Origin: Nocardia brasiliensis NBRC 14402
GTDB taxonomy: Bacteria > Actinomycetota > Actinomycetes > Mycobacteriales > Mycobacteriaceae
Assembly (NCBI RefSeq): GCF_000308475.2
Contig: NZ_BAFT02000054.1
Location: forward strand, 1-64,000
Direction of reading: 5' to 3'
Length of the DNA stretch: 64,000 nucleotides
Below are positions 24,584-33,678 of the stretch, piece by piece. The notes under the pieces are model-generated. The model saw nothing but the letters and a program-made list of their open reading frames with translations. It ran no database searches and was not told the origin of the DNA. The first letter of the stretch is position 1. Each line of letters opens with the position of its first letter. A program made the translations under genes and the position numbers.

Positions 24584-25696
24584 TCAGCCGGCGGGGCGGG
24601 TAGGTTCAGCGCCCGAGACGTGCACGGTCAAGGGCGGAAAACCATTGAAGGACACCGACGAATAACTCGCGGTATAGGCGCCGGTGTCGAGGATCTGGAT
24701 GCGATCACCGGCTCGCAACGTGGTCGGTAACAGGACCCGCGTGCGTTGATACAGTACATCGTCTCCGTCGCAGGTCGGACCGGCCACCACTGCCTCGTCG
24801 ACAGGGTCGCCGTCCCGATCCGTGACGAATCGATAGGCGATGTACTCGTTCTCGGTCTCGGCCATACCGTTGTAGCGGCCGATGTCGAGATACACCCAGC
24901 GCCGGCCGTCCGGCGCGATGCGCACGCCGACGACCTCGGCGTGGATGACACCCGCCGACCCGACCAGCGCGCGGCCGGGCTCGACCACCACACCGGCGGT
25001 GGCGGGCAGGTATTCGGCCACGGCGGCGCCGACCACCGTGGCGATCTCGTCGAGCGCGGGCGCCGGATCGGCGTACGCGATCGGCAGGCCGCCGCCGATG
25101 TTCACCGAGGAGACGTGAATATCCTTGTCGGCCAAGGCTTGTACGATGTGGCCGGCTTGCTCGACGCCGATCCGCCAGGCGTTCGGGTCGAGCTGCTGGG
25201 AGCCGACGTGGAAGTACGGCCCCGCCACCGTCAGCCCGAGGTCACGCGCCCGCACCAGCAGCCGCAGCGCCTCAGCGGGCGCGCAGCCGAACTTGGTGCC
25301 GAACGGGGTGCGCGACTCGGGAGCCGAAGCGAGAAAACGACATTCGACCTCCGAGCCCGGCGCGTGTTGCACGATGCGCAGCAGGTCGTCCTCGGTATCG
25401 AAGGCGTAGCGGCGCACGCCGAGCGCGTACGCGCGGGCGATGTCGGCGGCCTTCTTGATCGGGTTGCCGTAGCAGAGCGTCTGCGGCTCGACGCCCAGCG
25501 CGAGGCACAGCTCGATCTCGCCGATGCTGGCGACATCGAACTCGGCGCCCTCCTCGTCGAGCACGTGGATGATCTCCGGCACCGGGCTTGCCTTGACCGC
25601 GAAGCGAATTCGTGCCGTGGGCATGGCGGCACGGAGCGCGCGGTAGTTCTCGCGCACTCGCTCGGGGTAGATGACAAGGAACGGTGATTCGGGCAT
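24584..25696 (-). CDS. Type III PLP-dependent decarboxylase, probable ornithine decarboxylase (370 aa)
   Basis: This alanine-racemase-fold decarboxylase of the Orn/Lys/Arg group would convert ornithine (or lysine) to putrescine (or cadaverine). K35 in RFAVKASP binds PLP, HVGSQQLDP and the glycine-rich SSVNIGGGLP follow, EPGRALVG binds the cofactor phosphate, and C309 in GPTCDGDDV is the active-site cysteine typical of ornithine decarboxylases. It lies directly upstream of the fused speD-speE gene, which favours ornithine as substrate and a complete putrescine-to-spermidine operon. The ATG at 25696 starts the conserved domain; a longer in-frame start exists at 25765. Confidence 0.9.
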   Translation of the reverse strand: MPESPFLVIYPERVRENYRALRAAMPTARIRFAVKASPVPEIIHVLDEEGAEFDVASIGEIELCLALGVEPQTLCYGNPIKKAADIARAYALGVRRYAFDTEDDLLRIVQHAPGSEVECRFLASAPESRTPFGTKFGCAPAEALRLLVRARDLGLTVAGPYFHVGSQQLDPNAWRIGVEQAGHIVQALADKDIHVSSVNIGGGLPIAYADPAPALDEIATVVGAAVAEYLPATAGVVVEPGRALVGSAGVIHAEVVGVRIAPDGRRWVYLDIGRYNGMAETENEYIAYRFVTDRDGDPVDEAVVAGPTCDGDDVLYQRTRVLLPTTLRAGDRIQILDTGAYTASYSSVSFNGFPPLTVHVSGAEPTRPAG

Positions 25697-25868
25697 AGTT
25701 GATCTTTCGCTCGGGCAGCAGCGGGAAGAGTAGCAGCGGCCCGTACCCAGAAACGAATCCGTCAAACCTCATGGTGACCACAGGCCGACTCTGCCCTCGA
25801 AAAGCGGCGCGAAGTAGTCGATGACCTGTATGGATTCTGTAGAGATCGGGGCCGCGCGGCGGTGCGGA

Positions 25869-28376
25869 TCAGCCCGCGGACACCGTGAGTTCATCGAAGA
25901 CGACCTCACCGGCGGCATCGGACTCGGCCAGGTCCACCAACGCGACGATCGACCAGCCGTGGTCGCCCGCCGGGTCGTCGAGAACCTGACGCACCTGCCA
26001 GAATCCGGGTCTTCGTTCGATCTGGAACAGTTGCGGTCCGCGCGCGTCCGGCCCGGTGCCGATGCGCTCGTATTCGGCGAAGTACGGGGCCAATTCGGCG
26101 GCCCAGTCCGGGCCGGTGCCGAGCTCGTCGAGCAGGTCCCAGCGGCGCAGCGCAGCCAGCTCGACGCGGCGGAACATGGCGTTGCGGATCATCACGCGGA
26201 AGGCGCGCTCGTTAGCCGAGATCGGCCGGACCGTCTCCGCCCCGAAGGCGAGCTGCTCGGCGTCGGTCTCGGCGCCGGGGTTGGTGAGCTGCTCCCATTC
26301 GTCGAGCAGGCTCGAATCGACCTGCCGGACGAGCTCGCCCAGCCACTCGGTGATGTCCTCGAGTTCCTCGGTCCGCGCGGCATCGGGCACGGTGCGGCGC
26401 AGCGCGCGGTAGGCGTCGGCGAGATAGCGCAGCACCACGCCCTCCGAGCGCGCCAGCTCGTAGAACGAGATCAGCTCGGCGAAGGTCATCGATCGCTCGA
26501 TCATGTCCCGCACCACCGATTTGGGCGACGGCGCGAACTCCGACACCCAGGGATGCCCGGCGCGATAGGTCTCGAAGGCGGGCTCGATCAGCTCGGCCAG
26601 CGGCTTGGGCCAGGTGACCTCTTCGAGCAGTTCCATCCGCTCGTCGTATTCGATGCCGTCGGCCTTCATCTCGTTGATCGCCACACCGCGCGCCTTGTGC
26701 TGCTGAGCCATCAGCAGCTGGCGCGGATCCTCGAGCGTGGATTCGATGAGGGACACCACATCGAGGGTATAGCCGGGCGCGTCTTTGTCCAGCAGGTCGA
26801 AGGCGGCCAAGGCGAACGGTGACAGCGGCTGGTCCAGCGCGAAGTCGCGTTGCAGGTCGACGGTGAGCCGGGCGCGCCGGCCCTGCGCGTCCGGCTCGTC
26901 GAGCTGCTGCACCACCCCGGCGTCGCGCAGCGCGCGGTAGAGCCGGATGGCGCGCAGGATGTGTTTGCGCTGCGCGGGACGCGGTTCGTGGTTGTCCTCG
27001 AGCAGGTGCCGCATGGCGTCGAAACAGTTGCCCGGCCGCGCGATCACGTTGAGCAGCAACGAGTTCGTCACGGTGAAGCGCGAGACCATCGGCTCGGGCT
27101 GGGCCGCGATCAACCGGTCGAAGGTCTCCTCGCTCCACGAGACGAAACCCTCGGGGGGCTTGCGGCGCACCACTTTTCGCTGTTTCTTCGGATCGTCGCC
27201 TGCCTTGGCGAGCAGCCGGGTGTTCTCCACCTCGTGCTCGGGCGCCTGGACCACGACGGTGCCCATGGTGTCGTAGCCCGCGCGCCCGGCGCGGCCCGCG
27301 ATCTGATGGAACTCACGGGCTTTCAGCCTGCGGGTGCGCACACCGTCGTACTTGGTGAGCCCCGTCAGCAGCACCGTGCGGATCGGCACGTTGATGCCGA
27401 CGCCCAAGGTGTCGGTGCCGCAGACGACCTTCAGCAGCCCTTCCTGTGCGAGGCGTTCGACCAACCTGCGGTACTTCGGCAGCATGCCCGCGTGATGCAC
27501 GCCGATGCCGTGGCGGATCAGCCGCGAGAGCGTCTTGCCGAAACCGGACGCGAACCGGAACTCGCCCAGCGCCGCGGCGATGGCGTCCTTTTCGGCCCGG
27601 GTGGCGAAGTTCACACTGGTGAGCGCCTGCGCCCGCTCCAGCGCGGCGGCCTGGGTGAAGTGCACCACGTAGACCGGAGCCTGGTGGGTGGTGACGAGCT
27701 CTTCCAGGGTCTCGGTGATGGGTGTGCGCGCGTACGAGAAGGTCAGGGGTACCGGACGTTCCGTGCCCGCGACGACCGCCGTCGACCGGCCCGTGCGGCG
27801 CTCGAGATCCTTCGCGAAGAAATCGACCTCGCCCAGGGTCGCCGACATCAGCAGGAACTGCGCGCGCGGCAGTTCGAGCAGCGGGACCTGCCAGGCCCAG
27901 CCGCGATCCGGGTCGGCGTAGAAGTGGAATTCGTCCATCACGACCTGACCGACATCGGCGGCCGCGCCCTCGCGCAAGGCGAGATTCGCGAGGATCTCGG
28001 CGGTGGCGCAGATGATGGGGGCGTCGGCGTTGACCGCGGCGTCACCGGTCACCATGCCGACCCGCTCGGCGCCGAACACGTCGCAGAGCGCGAAGAACTT
28101 CTCGCTGACCAGCGCCTTGATCGGGGCGGTGTAGTAGGTGCGTTTGCCCTGCGTGAGCGCGATCAGATGAGCGCCGACGGCGACCAGCGACTTACCGGAC
28201 CCGGTCGGCGTCGCGAGGATGACATTGGCACCGGACGCCAATTCGAGCAGCGCCTCGTCCTGCGCCGGATACAGCGGGGTGCCCTGCTCGGCGGCCCAAG
28301 CCCCGAAGGACTCGTACAACGCGTCGGCGTCGGTTCCCGGTATCTCCAGCAGCTCGGTCAAATCCACTCCGCACAC
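25869..28376 (-). CDS. Ski2-like DEAD/DEAH helicase with DUF3516 C-terminus (835 aa)
   Basis: This SF2 helicase carries Walker A TPTGSGKS at residues 56-63, DEFH at 148-151, SAT at the end of LLMSATLG, and motif VI in QIAGRAGRAGYD. After about residue 470 it continues into the actinobacterial DUF3516 region (for example FVSEFAPSPKSVVRDMIE-like and RSMTFAELISFYELARSEG). It resembles Ski2/Mtr4-type RNA helicases, so a role in RNA decay is plausible but not proved. Starts are uncertain (GTG 28376, GTG 28367 or TTG 28361, the last with the best GGAG spacing). It is followed by no minus-strand gene within 170 bp. Confidence 0.9.
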   Translation of the reverse strand: MCGVDLTELLEIPGTDADALYESFGAWAAEQGTPLYPAQDEALLELASGANVILATPTGSGKSLVAVGAHLIALTQGKRTYYTAPIKALVSEKFFALCDVFGAERVGMVTGDAAVNADAPIICATAEILANLALREGAAADVGQVVMDEFHFYADPDRGWAWQVPLLELPRAQFLLMSATLGEVDFFAKDLERRTGRSTAVVAGTERPVPLTFSYARTPITETLEELVTTHQAPVYVVHFTQAAALERAQALTSVNFATRAEKDAIAAALGEFRFASGFGKTLSRLIRHGIGVHHAGMLPKYRRLVERLAQEGLLKVVCGTDTLGVGINVPIRTVLLTGLTKYDGVRTRRLKAREFHQIAGRAGRAGYDTMGTVVVQAPEHEVENTRLLAKAGDDPKKQRKVVRRKPPEGFVSWSEETFDRLIAAQPEPMVSRFTVTNSLLLNVIARPGNCFDAMRHLLEDNHEPRPAQRKHILRAIRLYRALRDAGVVQQLDEPDAQGRRARLTVDLQRDFALDQPLSPFALAAFDLLDKDAPGYTLDVVSLIESTLEDPRQLLMAQQHKARGVAINEMKADGIEYDERMELLEEVTWPKPLAELIEPAFETYRAGHPWVSEFAPSPKSVVRDMIERSMTFAELISFYELARSEGVVLRYLADAYRALRRTVPDAARTEELEDITEWLGELVRQVDSSLLDEWEQLTNPGAETDAEQLAFGAETVRPISANERAFRVMIRNAMFRRVELAALRRWDLLDELGTGPDWAAELAPYFAEYERIGTGPDARGPQLFQIERRPGFWQVRQVLDDPAGDHGWSIVALVDLAESDAAGEVVFDELTVSAG

Positions 28377-28402
28377 CCTACGTGCCGGTGTGCGGAGGCT
28401 TG

Positions 28403-29350
28403 TTACCGCTGCTCGTCTGTTTCGGGACCGCCCTCGTAGCCGCCCTGTTCGGCGAGGAACCGTTCGAACTCGGCGCCCAGCTCGTCACCGCTGGGCAGCT
28501 CGCCGTCGCCGACGAGCAGGCTCGACTGCCGCTCCTGCGCGCTGACGAAACTGTCGTACTGGCGTTCCAGCGCGTGCACCACGGTCTCGACCTCGGAGTT
28601 GCCCGCGATGTGCTCGTTGACCTGTTCGCGTACGCGCGCGGCGGCCTCGCCGAGCGCGGCGAGCGGGATGTCGAGACCCGCGTTGTCGGCGACGTTCTCC
28701 AGCAGCGTCTGCGCCGCCTCCGGGTACGCGGTCTGGGCCAGGTAGTGCGGCACGTGCACCGAGAAACCCACCGATTCGTGACCGTGCTGGGCCATCCGGT
28801 ACTCCAGCAGAGAGGACGCGCTGCCCGGCACCTGCAGCTCGCCCGGCCAGCGCTGATGCTCGGGGATCAGATCGCGGTCGGAGGAATGCGCGGTCACGCC
28901 GAGCGGACGGGTGTGCGGGATCGCCATCGGGATGGCGCTGAGGCCGATGCTGCGGCGCACGCCGAGCTGTTCGGCGAGCAGACGTACCGCGGTGGTGAAC
29001 TTCTCCCAGCGCAAGTCCGGTTCGATGCCCGCGAGCAGCAGGAACGGAGTGCCCGCCGTATCGCGCAGAGCCCAGAGGTTCAGCTCGGGCTCGGCGTACT
29101 CGGAGAAGTGGTCGGTCTTGAAGGTCATGAGCGGGCGGCGGGAGCGGTAGTCCAGCAGCTCGTCCACATCGAACGAGGCAACCAGCTCGCTTTCGAGACT
29201 CTCGCGCAGGTGCGTGGTGGCCAGCCGCACCGCGTGCCCGGCATCGGTGAAGCCTTCCAGCCCGTGCACCAGGACGGGACCGGCGCCATCGTCGGACGAC
29301 AGCTGGGGAGCGGGGAACTCCAGTTCGTACATTCGCGACTCGTGCTCCAT
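28403..29350 (-). CDS. PAC2 family protein (315 aa)
   Basis: This proteasome-assembly-chaperone-2-like protein resembles mycobacterial Rv2714. Recognisable stretches are the early VLVHGLEGFTDAGHAVRLA, the HYLAQTAYPEAAQTLLE region and a charged, helical C-terminal tail (EFERFLAEQGG). The role in actinobacteria is unknown, although these organisms have proteasomes. The ATG at 29350 is chosen because AAGGAG lies 6 bp upstream; the open frame upstream has no such site. It lies 26 bp upstream of the DUF3516 helicase gene on the same strand, suggesting one transcript. Confidence 0.9.
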   Translation of the reverse strand: MEHESRMYELEFPAPQLSSDDGAGPVLVHGLEGFTDAGHAVRLATTHLRESLESELVASFDVDELLDYRSRRPLMTFKTDHFSEYAEPELNLWALRDTAGTPFLLLAGIEPDLRWEKFTTAVRLLAEQLGVRRSIGLSAIPMAIPHTRPLGVTAHSSDRDLIPEHQRWPGELQVPGSASSLLEYRMAQHGHESVGFSVHVPHYLAQTAYPEAAQTLLENVADNAGLDIPLAALGEAAARVREQVNEHIAGNSEVETVVHALERQYDSFVSAQERQSSLLVGDGELPSGDELGAEFERFLAEQGGYEGGPETDEQR

Positions 29351-29588
29351 CGCGTACTCCTTCCTGCGCGGTTCCTGCACCGGTGACGCTCGGCGCTCGA
29401 CAGGGATGTCGTTCGAGAGCGGCCGACCGGGACGGGACCATGTCCATTGTCCCCCATGCCGGTGACCGCCACCGTGCACGGTCGGACACCGACCCATACG
29501 ACGAGCCAACAGCTCCGGTGTGCCGCGCATTCCCGGCACGCGGCGTGGCACCGCGGGCGGGCACCGGGAGTTTGGCACAGTGGATCGG

Positions 29589-30296
29589 GTGACTGTGGCG
29601 GATTCGACGCGCAAGCGGGTGTGCTTCGCCATGCCCGCGGCGTGTGCGGTGCTACTCGCCGGGTGCGGGTCGACCGTGACCGGGCATCCGGTGTCGGCCG
29701 AGCAGACGTCGGTGACCCGCCAGATCAGCAGCCCCCTGGCCACGCTGCTGCCCGAACCGGCGCAGTTCCCGAAGCGCTACCCGGCGGTGGTGCTGCCGCC
29801 GGAGGCCGCCGCGCAGGCCGCGGGCGACCTCACCGGCGTCGGGCGCGGCGCTCAGGTGCAACCACCGGAATGCGCACCGCCGGAACCGAAATTCGGCGCC
29901 GACCAGCGGGCGGTGGTGGTCGGCACCGACGACGCCACCCGGGCCACCGTCACCGTCGAGCTGGCACGCACACGCCAGCCGCTGGCGGCGTTGCGCAGTC
30001 AGCTGACGCAGTGCCGGTCGATGCGGGTGAACCAGAGCGGGGCCGGGACGACCGTGACGACCGAACTCGTCGCCGCCCCGGAGTCCGAGGCCGAGGATGC
30101 GCTGGGATTACGGCGGACGGTCCTGCCGGACGTCGCGGGCGCCGGTCTGACGCAGACGATGCGGGCGGTCACCGGGCAGATCGGTGATGTGCGAATCACC
30201 GTGACCTATCTGTCCTTTTCCGCGTCCGAGCCGGATACGGCGGCGGTGGACGAGCTGTTCGTGACGACCGCCCATCGGGTCGAACAGGGGTCGTAG
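29589..30296 (+). CDS. Secreted lipoprotein of unknown function (235 aa)
   Basis: The N-terminus has a basic start (STRKRV), a hydrophobic core and a lipobox LLAGC with the modified cysteine near residue 26, followed by GSTVTGHPV. This Gly-Ser-Thr-rich segment is common in mycobacterial and nocardial lipoproteins. The mature part is mixed alpha/beta and ends with a segment resembling sensor-like domains of the DUF5642/PknH type (VTYLSFSASEPDTAAVDELF); that family assignment is weak. The GTG at 29589 is favoured over GTG 29580 and over the open frame back to 29520. It is divergent from the PAC2 gene. Confidence 0.75.
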   Translation: MTVADSTRKRVCFAMPAACAVLLAGCGSTVTGHPVSAEQTSVTRQISSPLATLLPEPAQFPKRYPAVVLPPEAAAQAAGDLTGVGRGAQVQPPECAPPEPKFGADQRAVVVGTDDATRATVTVELARTRQPLAALRSQLTQCRSMRVNQSGAGTTVTTELVAAPESEAEDALGLRRTVLPDVAGAGLTQTMRAVTGQIGDVRITVTYLSFSASEPDTAAVDELFVTTAHRVEQGS

Positions 30297-30434
30297 CACG
30301 GTCCGGTGACAAACGGGGGTGCTCGCGCGGCGGCGGTGCGTGCGGTTGTCCACAATTCGGCGGAATCCACAGGCGCGGTGAATTGCCTGGTCGGCGTGGG
30401 TCGTTCGACGGGGTGCGCGGGCAGGCTCGCTGCC

Positions 30435-32504
30435 ATGACCACTCCCGTGAACCCGTACCTCACCGTCCTGGCGTCCGATTCGGTGCCCGGCGCCGTCCCC
30501 GGTGCGCCTTGCTCCCGTCCCACGCTGCGCAGCAGCACATCTCGTGCACCGGTGAGTCTCGCTGTCGCGCTGCGCTCGTGCAGCTTCCTGAAGCGGCGCC
30601 CGCTGCCGGACGCCACCGTGCGCCCGTCCGGCTGTGCGCGCCCGGACGACTGCGCGCGAGCTGGGACGTGTGTGCAGCCGGACGATTGCACGGTGTCGGA
30701 CGCGCGGGACGAAGGCGCGTCGACCGAGCGGTCCGTCGACACGGGCGCGAGTGCGGCAGGTGGTGAGGACCCGCGGTCCCGCTCGGACGAGATGGTCCCG
30801 GGCGGGGATCGGTGCGCCGCCGAGGCGGGCGTGAGCATGGCAGGTGGCGTGAACTCACGGTCCCGCTCGGACGAGGTGGTGTCGGGCGGGGATCAGTGCG
30901 CCGACGCGGCGGTTGAGCGAAACCGGTTGGCGGCCAGTTGGTCTCGGAGTAGCCATGCCGAGTCCGATGTGCATGCTGCCGGGATCGGCACGGTAGCGGC
31001 CGAGGTCGGCGACGGCTCGGCCGTCGTAGAGCAGCACGAAAGCGTGCCGACGGCGCGAGTGTCGGCAGTGGGCGGGGGCCTGGCGGGGCGCGAGGACGCG
31101 GCGGGATGCGAGGACGCGACGGGCCGTGAGGCCGTGGTGGGACGCGAGGCCCTGGCAGGATGCGAGGACGCGACGGGACGTGAGGCCCTGGCCGGGCGCG
31201 AGGCCGTGGTGGGACGTGAGGCCTTGGCGGGATGCGAGGACGCGACGGGCCGTGAGGCCGTGGTGGGGCGTGAGGCCGTGGCGGGGCGCGACGGGGCCGC
31301 GGACTCGGAGGGGGCGGACTGGGCGGCGGATCTCGACGCCGATCTCGCGTTGGTCTGTGCCGAGCCCGCACCACCTTTCGGGGTCGAGACACCGGAGTGT
31401 GTCGTGCACGTGGACGAGCCGGGAGATCTGATCGCGGGGGTGCCCGCCATGATCGGGTTCGGTCCGGAACGTTCGCTCGTCGTGCTCGTGCTGCGGGCGG
31501 TGCCGGATCGTGACGACGGCGCGATCATCGACGCGGTGATGCGGTTCGACCTGGACCAGGAGGGCGGGCGCGGACGGCTGCGCGCCGAACAGGTGGCGCG
31601 GTGCGTAGCCCAGGTGTCCGCGCACGACGACGTGGCCGAGGTGCTCGCGGTGGTGGTCGACGATCGGTCCGTCGAACCGGATCTGTGCGGCTCCGACATC
31701 GTCGCGCGTTGCGGCATAGGGCGATTCGACATGCTGGTCGCCGCCCTCGCCCGGCGGCTCGCCGCCCAGGACATCGCGCTCGCCGGCGCCTGGGCCGTGC
31801 GCGCGATCCGGCCGGGTGAGCGGTGGTGGAGCCTGTTCGGCGAGCAACGCAGTGGACTGCTGGCGGATCCGGCCACCTCCGCGGTGGCGCTGTCGCAGGT
31901 GCTCGACGGGCGGCCGGTCCTCGGCTCCCGCGCGGAGCTGGCCGCGATGGTGACCGAGGACGTCGCGCTCCAGGACGAGGTCGCCGCGCTGCTGGACACC
32001 GCGCTCGCCATCGCCCGCGATCGGTACGCCCGGGCGGTGCGCCGTGGCGAGCCGGATGCCTACAGCAGGCAAGCCCTGGAATATGTGCTGTGGCAGGTTG
32101 CCAACCTCGAATCCGAGAACGAGCCGATGGCCCGGGAACTCGCCGAACTCGCTGCCGCCCTGCGTGATCGGGCTGTGCGGGACGCCATGTTCGCGCTCGC
32201 GGTCGGCGACCACGCCGCCGCGGCCGAAGGCCTGTGGGCCGTCCTGACCCGGGCGTTGCGGGGACGCGACCGTGCGGAGGCCGCGGCCTTGCTCGGCTAC
32301 AGCGCCTACGCCAGGGGCGACGGTCCGCTGGCCGGGATCGCGCTGGAGGCAGCACTGACGGCGGATCCCGACCACCCCATGGCGTTGCTGCTGGAGACGT
32401 CGCTGTCGCTCGGTATGCGTCCGGAACAGATGCGCCGCCTGGCTCGCAGTGGCTACCACGCTGCCGCCGACCTCGGCATAGACCTCGGCGAACCACCGAT
32501 GTGA
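30435..32504 (+). CDS. DUF4192 domain protein with a repeat-built N-terminal extension (up to 689 aa)
   Basis: The DUF4192 domain starts at about 31400 (VHVDEPGDLIAGVPAMIGFG, SLVVLVLRAV) and runs to the end. It includes RPGERWWSLFG and a TPR-like C-terminal part (YARGDGPLAGIALEAALTADPDHPMALLL). The domain is widespread in actinobacteria and its function is unknown. Upstream the frame is open for over 320 codons with high third-position GC, but consists of nested repeats: pairs of Cys/Arg/Pro-rich units, two 26-residue units with RSRSDE, and twelve hexapeptides. Whether this part is translated is uncertain; a start near 31400 would give an ordinary DUF4192 protein. Confidence 0.72.
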   Translation: MTTPVNPYLTVLASDSVPGAVPGAPCSRPTLRSSTSRAPVSLAVALRSCSFLKRRPLPDATVRPSGCARPDDCARAGTCVQPDDCTVSDARDEGASTERSVDTGASAAGGEDPRSRSDEMVPGGDRCAAEAGVSMAGGVNSRSRSDEVVSGGDQCADAAVERNRLAASWSRSSHAESDVHAAGIGTVAAEVGDGSAVVEQHESVPTARVSAVGGGLAGREDAAGCEDATGREAVVGREALAGCEDATGREALAGREAVVGREALAGCEDATGREAVVGREAVAGRDGAADSEGADWAADLDADLALVCAEPAPPFGVETPECVVHVDEPGDLIAGVPAMIGFGPERSLVVLVLRAVPDRDDGAIIDAVMRFDLDQEGGRGRLRAEQVARCVAQVSAHDDVAEVLAVVVDDRSVEPDLCGSDIVARCGIGRFDMLVAALARRLAAQDIALAGAWAVRAIRPGERWWSLFGEQRSGLLADPATSAVALSQVLDGRPVLGSRAELAAMVTEDVALQDEVAALLDTALAIARDRYARAVRRGEPDAYSRQALEYVLWQVANLESENEPMARELAELAAALRDRAVRDAMFALAVGDHAAAAEGLWAVLTRALRGRDRAEAAALLGYSAYARGDGPLAGIALEAALTADPDHPMALLLETSLSLGMRPEQMRRLARSGYHAAADLGIDLGEPPM
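31080..31313 (+). repeat. 18-bp minisatellite, 12-13 units, in frame
   Basis: Units encode hexapeptides of pattern xxG(R/C)E(A/D), such as VVGREA, ATGREA and LAGCED. Twelve units fill 31080-31295, and a degenerate thirteenth reaches 31313. Units recur in a higher-order pattern (LAGCED-ATGREA-(V/L) blocks), so groups of units have been duplicated together. Confidence 0.85.
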
Positions 32505-32588
32505 AGCCTTGCCGCCGTGCATGATTCGCGGTCCGGGACAGAGGTGCGGGATGCCGACGGATCCGGCGCCGGGGACGGTCGGGGAGTG

Positions 32589-32618
32589 CGCCGTGCTGCC
32601 CATCGGGGCAGCACGGCG
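32589..32618. terminator. Hairpin between the DUF4192 and galE genes
   Basis: A perfect 13-bp stem (32589-32601 with 32606-32618) encloses an ATCG loop. It lies between two convergent genes and can act in both directions. No long T-tract is present, which is usual for this GC content. Confidence 0.85.
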
Positions 32619-32694
32619 TGTGGGGCGATCGTTACCCGGTGCCGTGATCCGGCACCCGGGCCAGTTGTTCAGGCGGGGTGCTCGGCCCCGCGGG

Positions 32695-33675
32695 CTACTC
32701 GGCGCTGTGCGCGCGGGAGCCGAGTGACCGAAGGAATGTCCAAGCGTCGGAAACGATTTCGTCCAGATCGTTGTGCTCGGGGTGCCAGCCGAGTTCGGCG
32801 ATGGCGCGGGCACTGGAGGCGATGAGCGTGGCCGGGTCGCCGGGACGGCGCGGTGCGTCCTGGGCGGCGATCGGCAGACCGGTGACGCGTTCGCAGGCCG
32901 AAATCACCTCGCGGACCGAGAAACCGGTGCCGCTGCCGAGGTTGTACACGCGGTGCGTGCCCGCCTCGGAGCTGGTCAACGCCAGCAGATGGGCCTGGGC
33001 GAGGTCACGGATGTGGATGTAATCGCGCACGGCGGTGCCGTCGGGCGTCGGCCAGTCGGTGCCGAATACCGAGATGGCCTTGCGGTGCCCGAGCGCGACC
33101 TGCAACACCAGCGGAATGAGATGTGTTTCCACCACCCGGTTCTCGCCGAGACCACCGTAGGCGCCGGCGACATTGAAATAGCGCAGGCTGGTCGCCGCCA
33201 GCCCGTGCGCGATCGCATAGGAGGTGATGGCGTGATCTATGGCGAGCTTCGACGCGCCGTACGGGTTGGTCGGCCGGGTCGGGGCGTCCTCGGTGATCGG
33301 CACCTGCTCCGGTTCGCCGTACACCGCGGCGGTGGAGGAGAACACCAATCGCGGTGTGCCCGTGTGGCGCATCGCCTCGAGCAACTCGAAGGTCTTCACC
33401 ACATTGCCGTGCCAGTACTTCTCCGGTTGCTGCACCGACTCGCCGACCAGCGACTGCGCGGCGAAATGCAGCACACCGTCGAAGGTTTCGGCGGCCAGCA
33501 GCGCGGGCGCGGCCTGCGCCACATCACCCTCGACGAAGCGGGCCGCGGTGGGGACACCGTCGGCATTGCCGGTGGACAGATCATCGACGATGACGACCTC
33601 GTGCCCCGCCTCGAGCAGCACCTGCGCGCAGACGCCGCCCACATACCCGGCACCGCCGGTGACCAGAAGTTTCAC
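32695..33675 (-). CDS. galE: UDP-glucose 4-epimerase GalE (326 aa)
   Basis: GalE interconverts UDP-glucose and UDP-galactose using bound NAD+, supplying galactose for cell-wall arabinogalactan. The Rossmann motif is TGGAGYVGG, the catalytic pair is in NPYGASK, with serines at VFSSTAAVYGE, and substrate-loop residues include RYFNVAGAYGGLGE. The length is typical. The GTG start lies 3 bp after the ideR stop, so the two are co-transcribed; the dtxR-galE order is known in related genera. It ends before a strong convergent hairpin. Confidence 0.95.
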   Translation of the reverse strand: MKLLVTGGAGYVGGVCAQVLLEAGHEVVIVDDLSTGNADGVPTAARFVEGDVAQAAPALLAAETFDGVLHFAAQSLVGESVQQPEKYWHGNVVKTFELLEAMRHTGTPRLVFSSTAAVYGEPEQVPITEDAPTRPTNPYGASKLAIDHAITSYAIAHGLAATSLRYFNVAGAYGGLGENRVVETHLIPLVLQVALGHRKAISVFGTDWPTPDGTAVRDYIHIRDLAQAHLLALTSSEAGTHRVYNLGSGTGFSVREVISACERVTGLPIAAQDAPRRPGDPATLIASSARAIAELGWHPEHNDLDEIVSDAWTFLRSLGSRAHSAE

Positions 33676-33678
33676 GGA

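Noticed and set aside
31080..31313. Possible CRISPR array at the DUF4192 minisatellite
   Set aside because: Units are contiguous 18-mers without spacers and no cas genes are present.
30855..32813. 652-codon minus-strand frame opposite the DUF4192 gene
   Set aside because: The DUF4192 domain on the plus strand is recognisable; the antisense frame reflects period-three base composition and the repeats.
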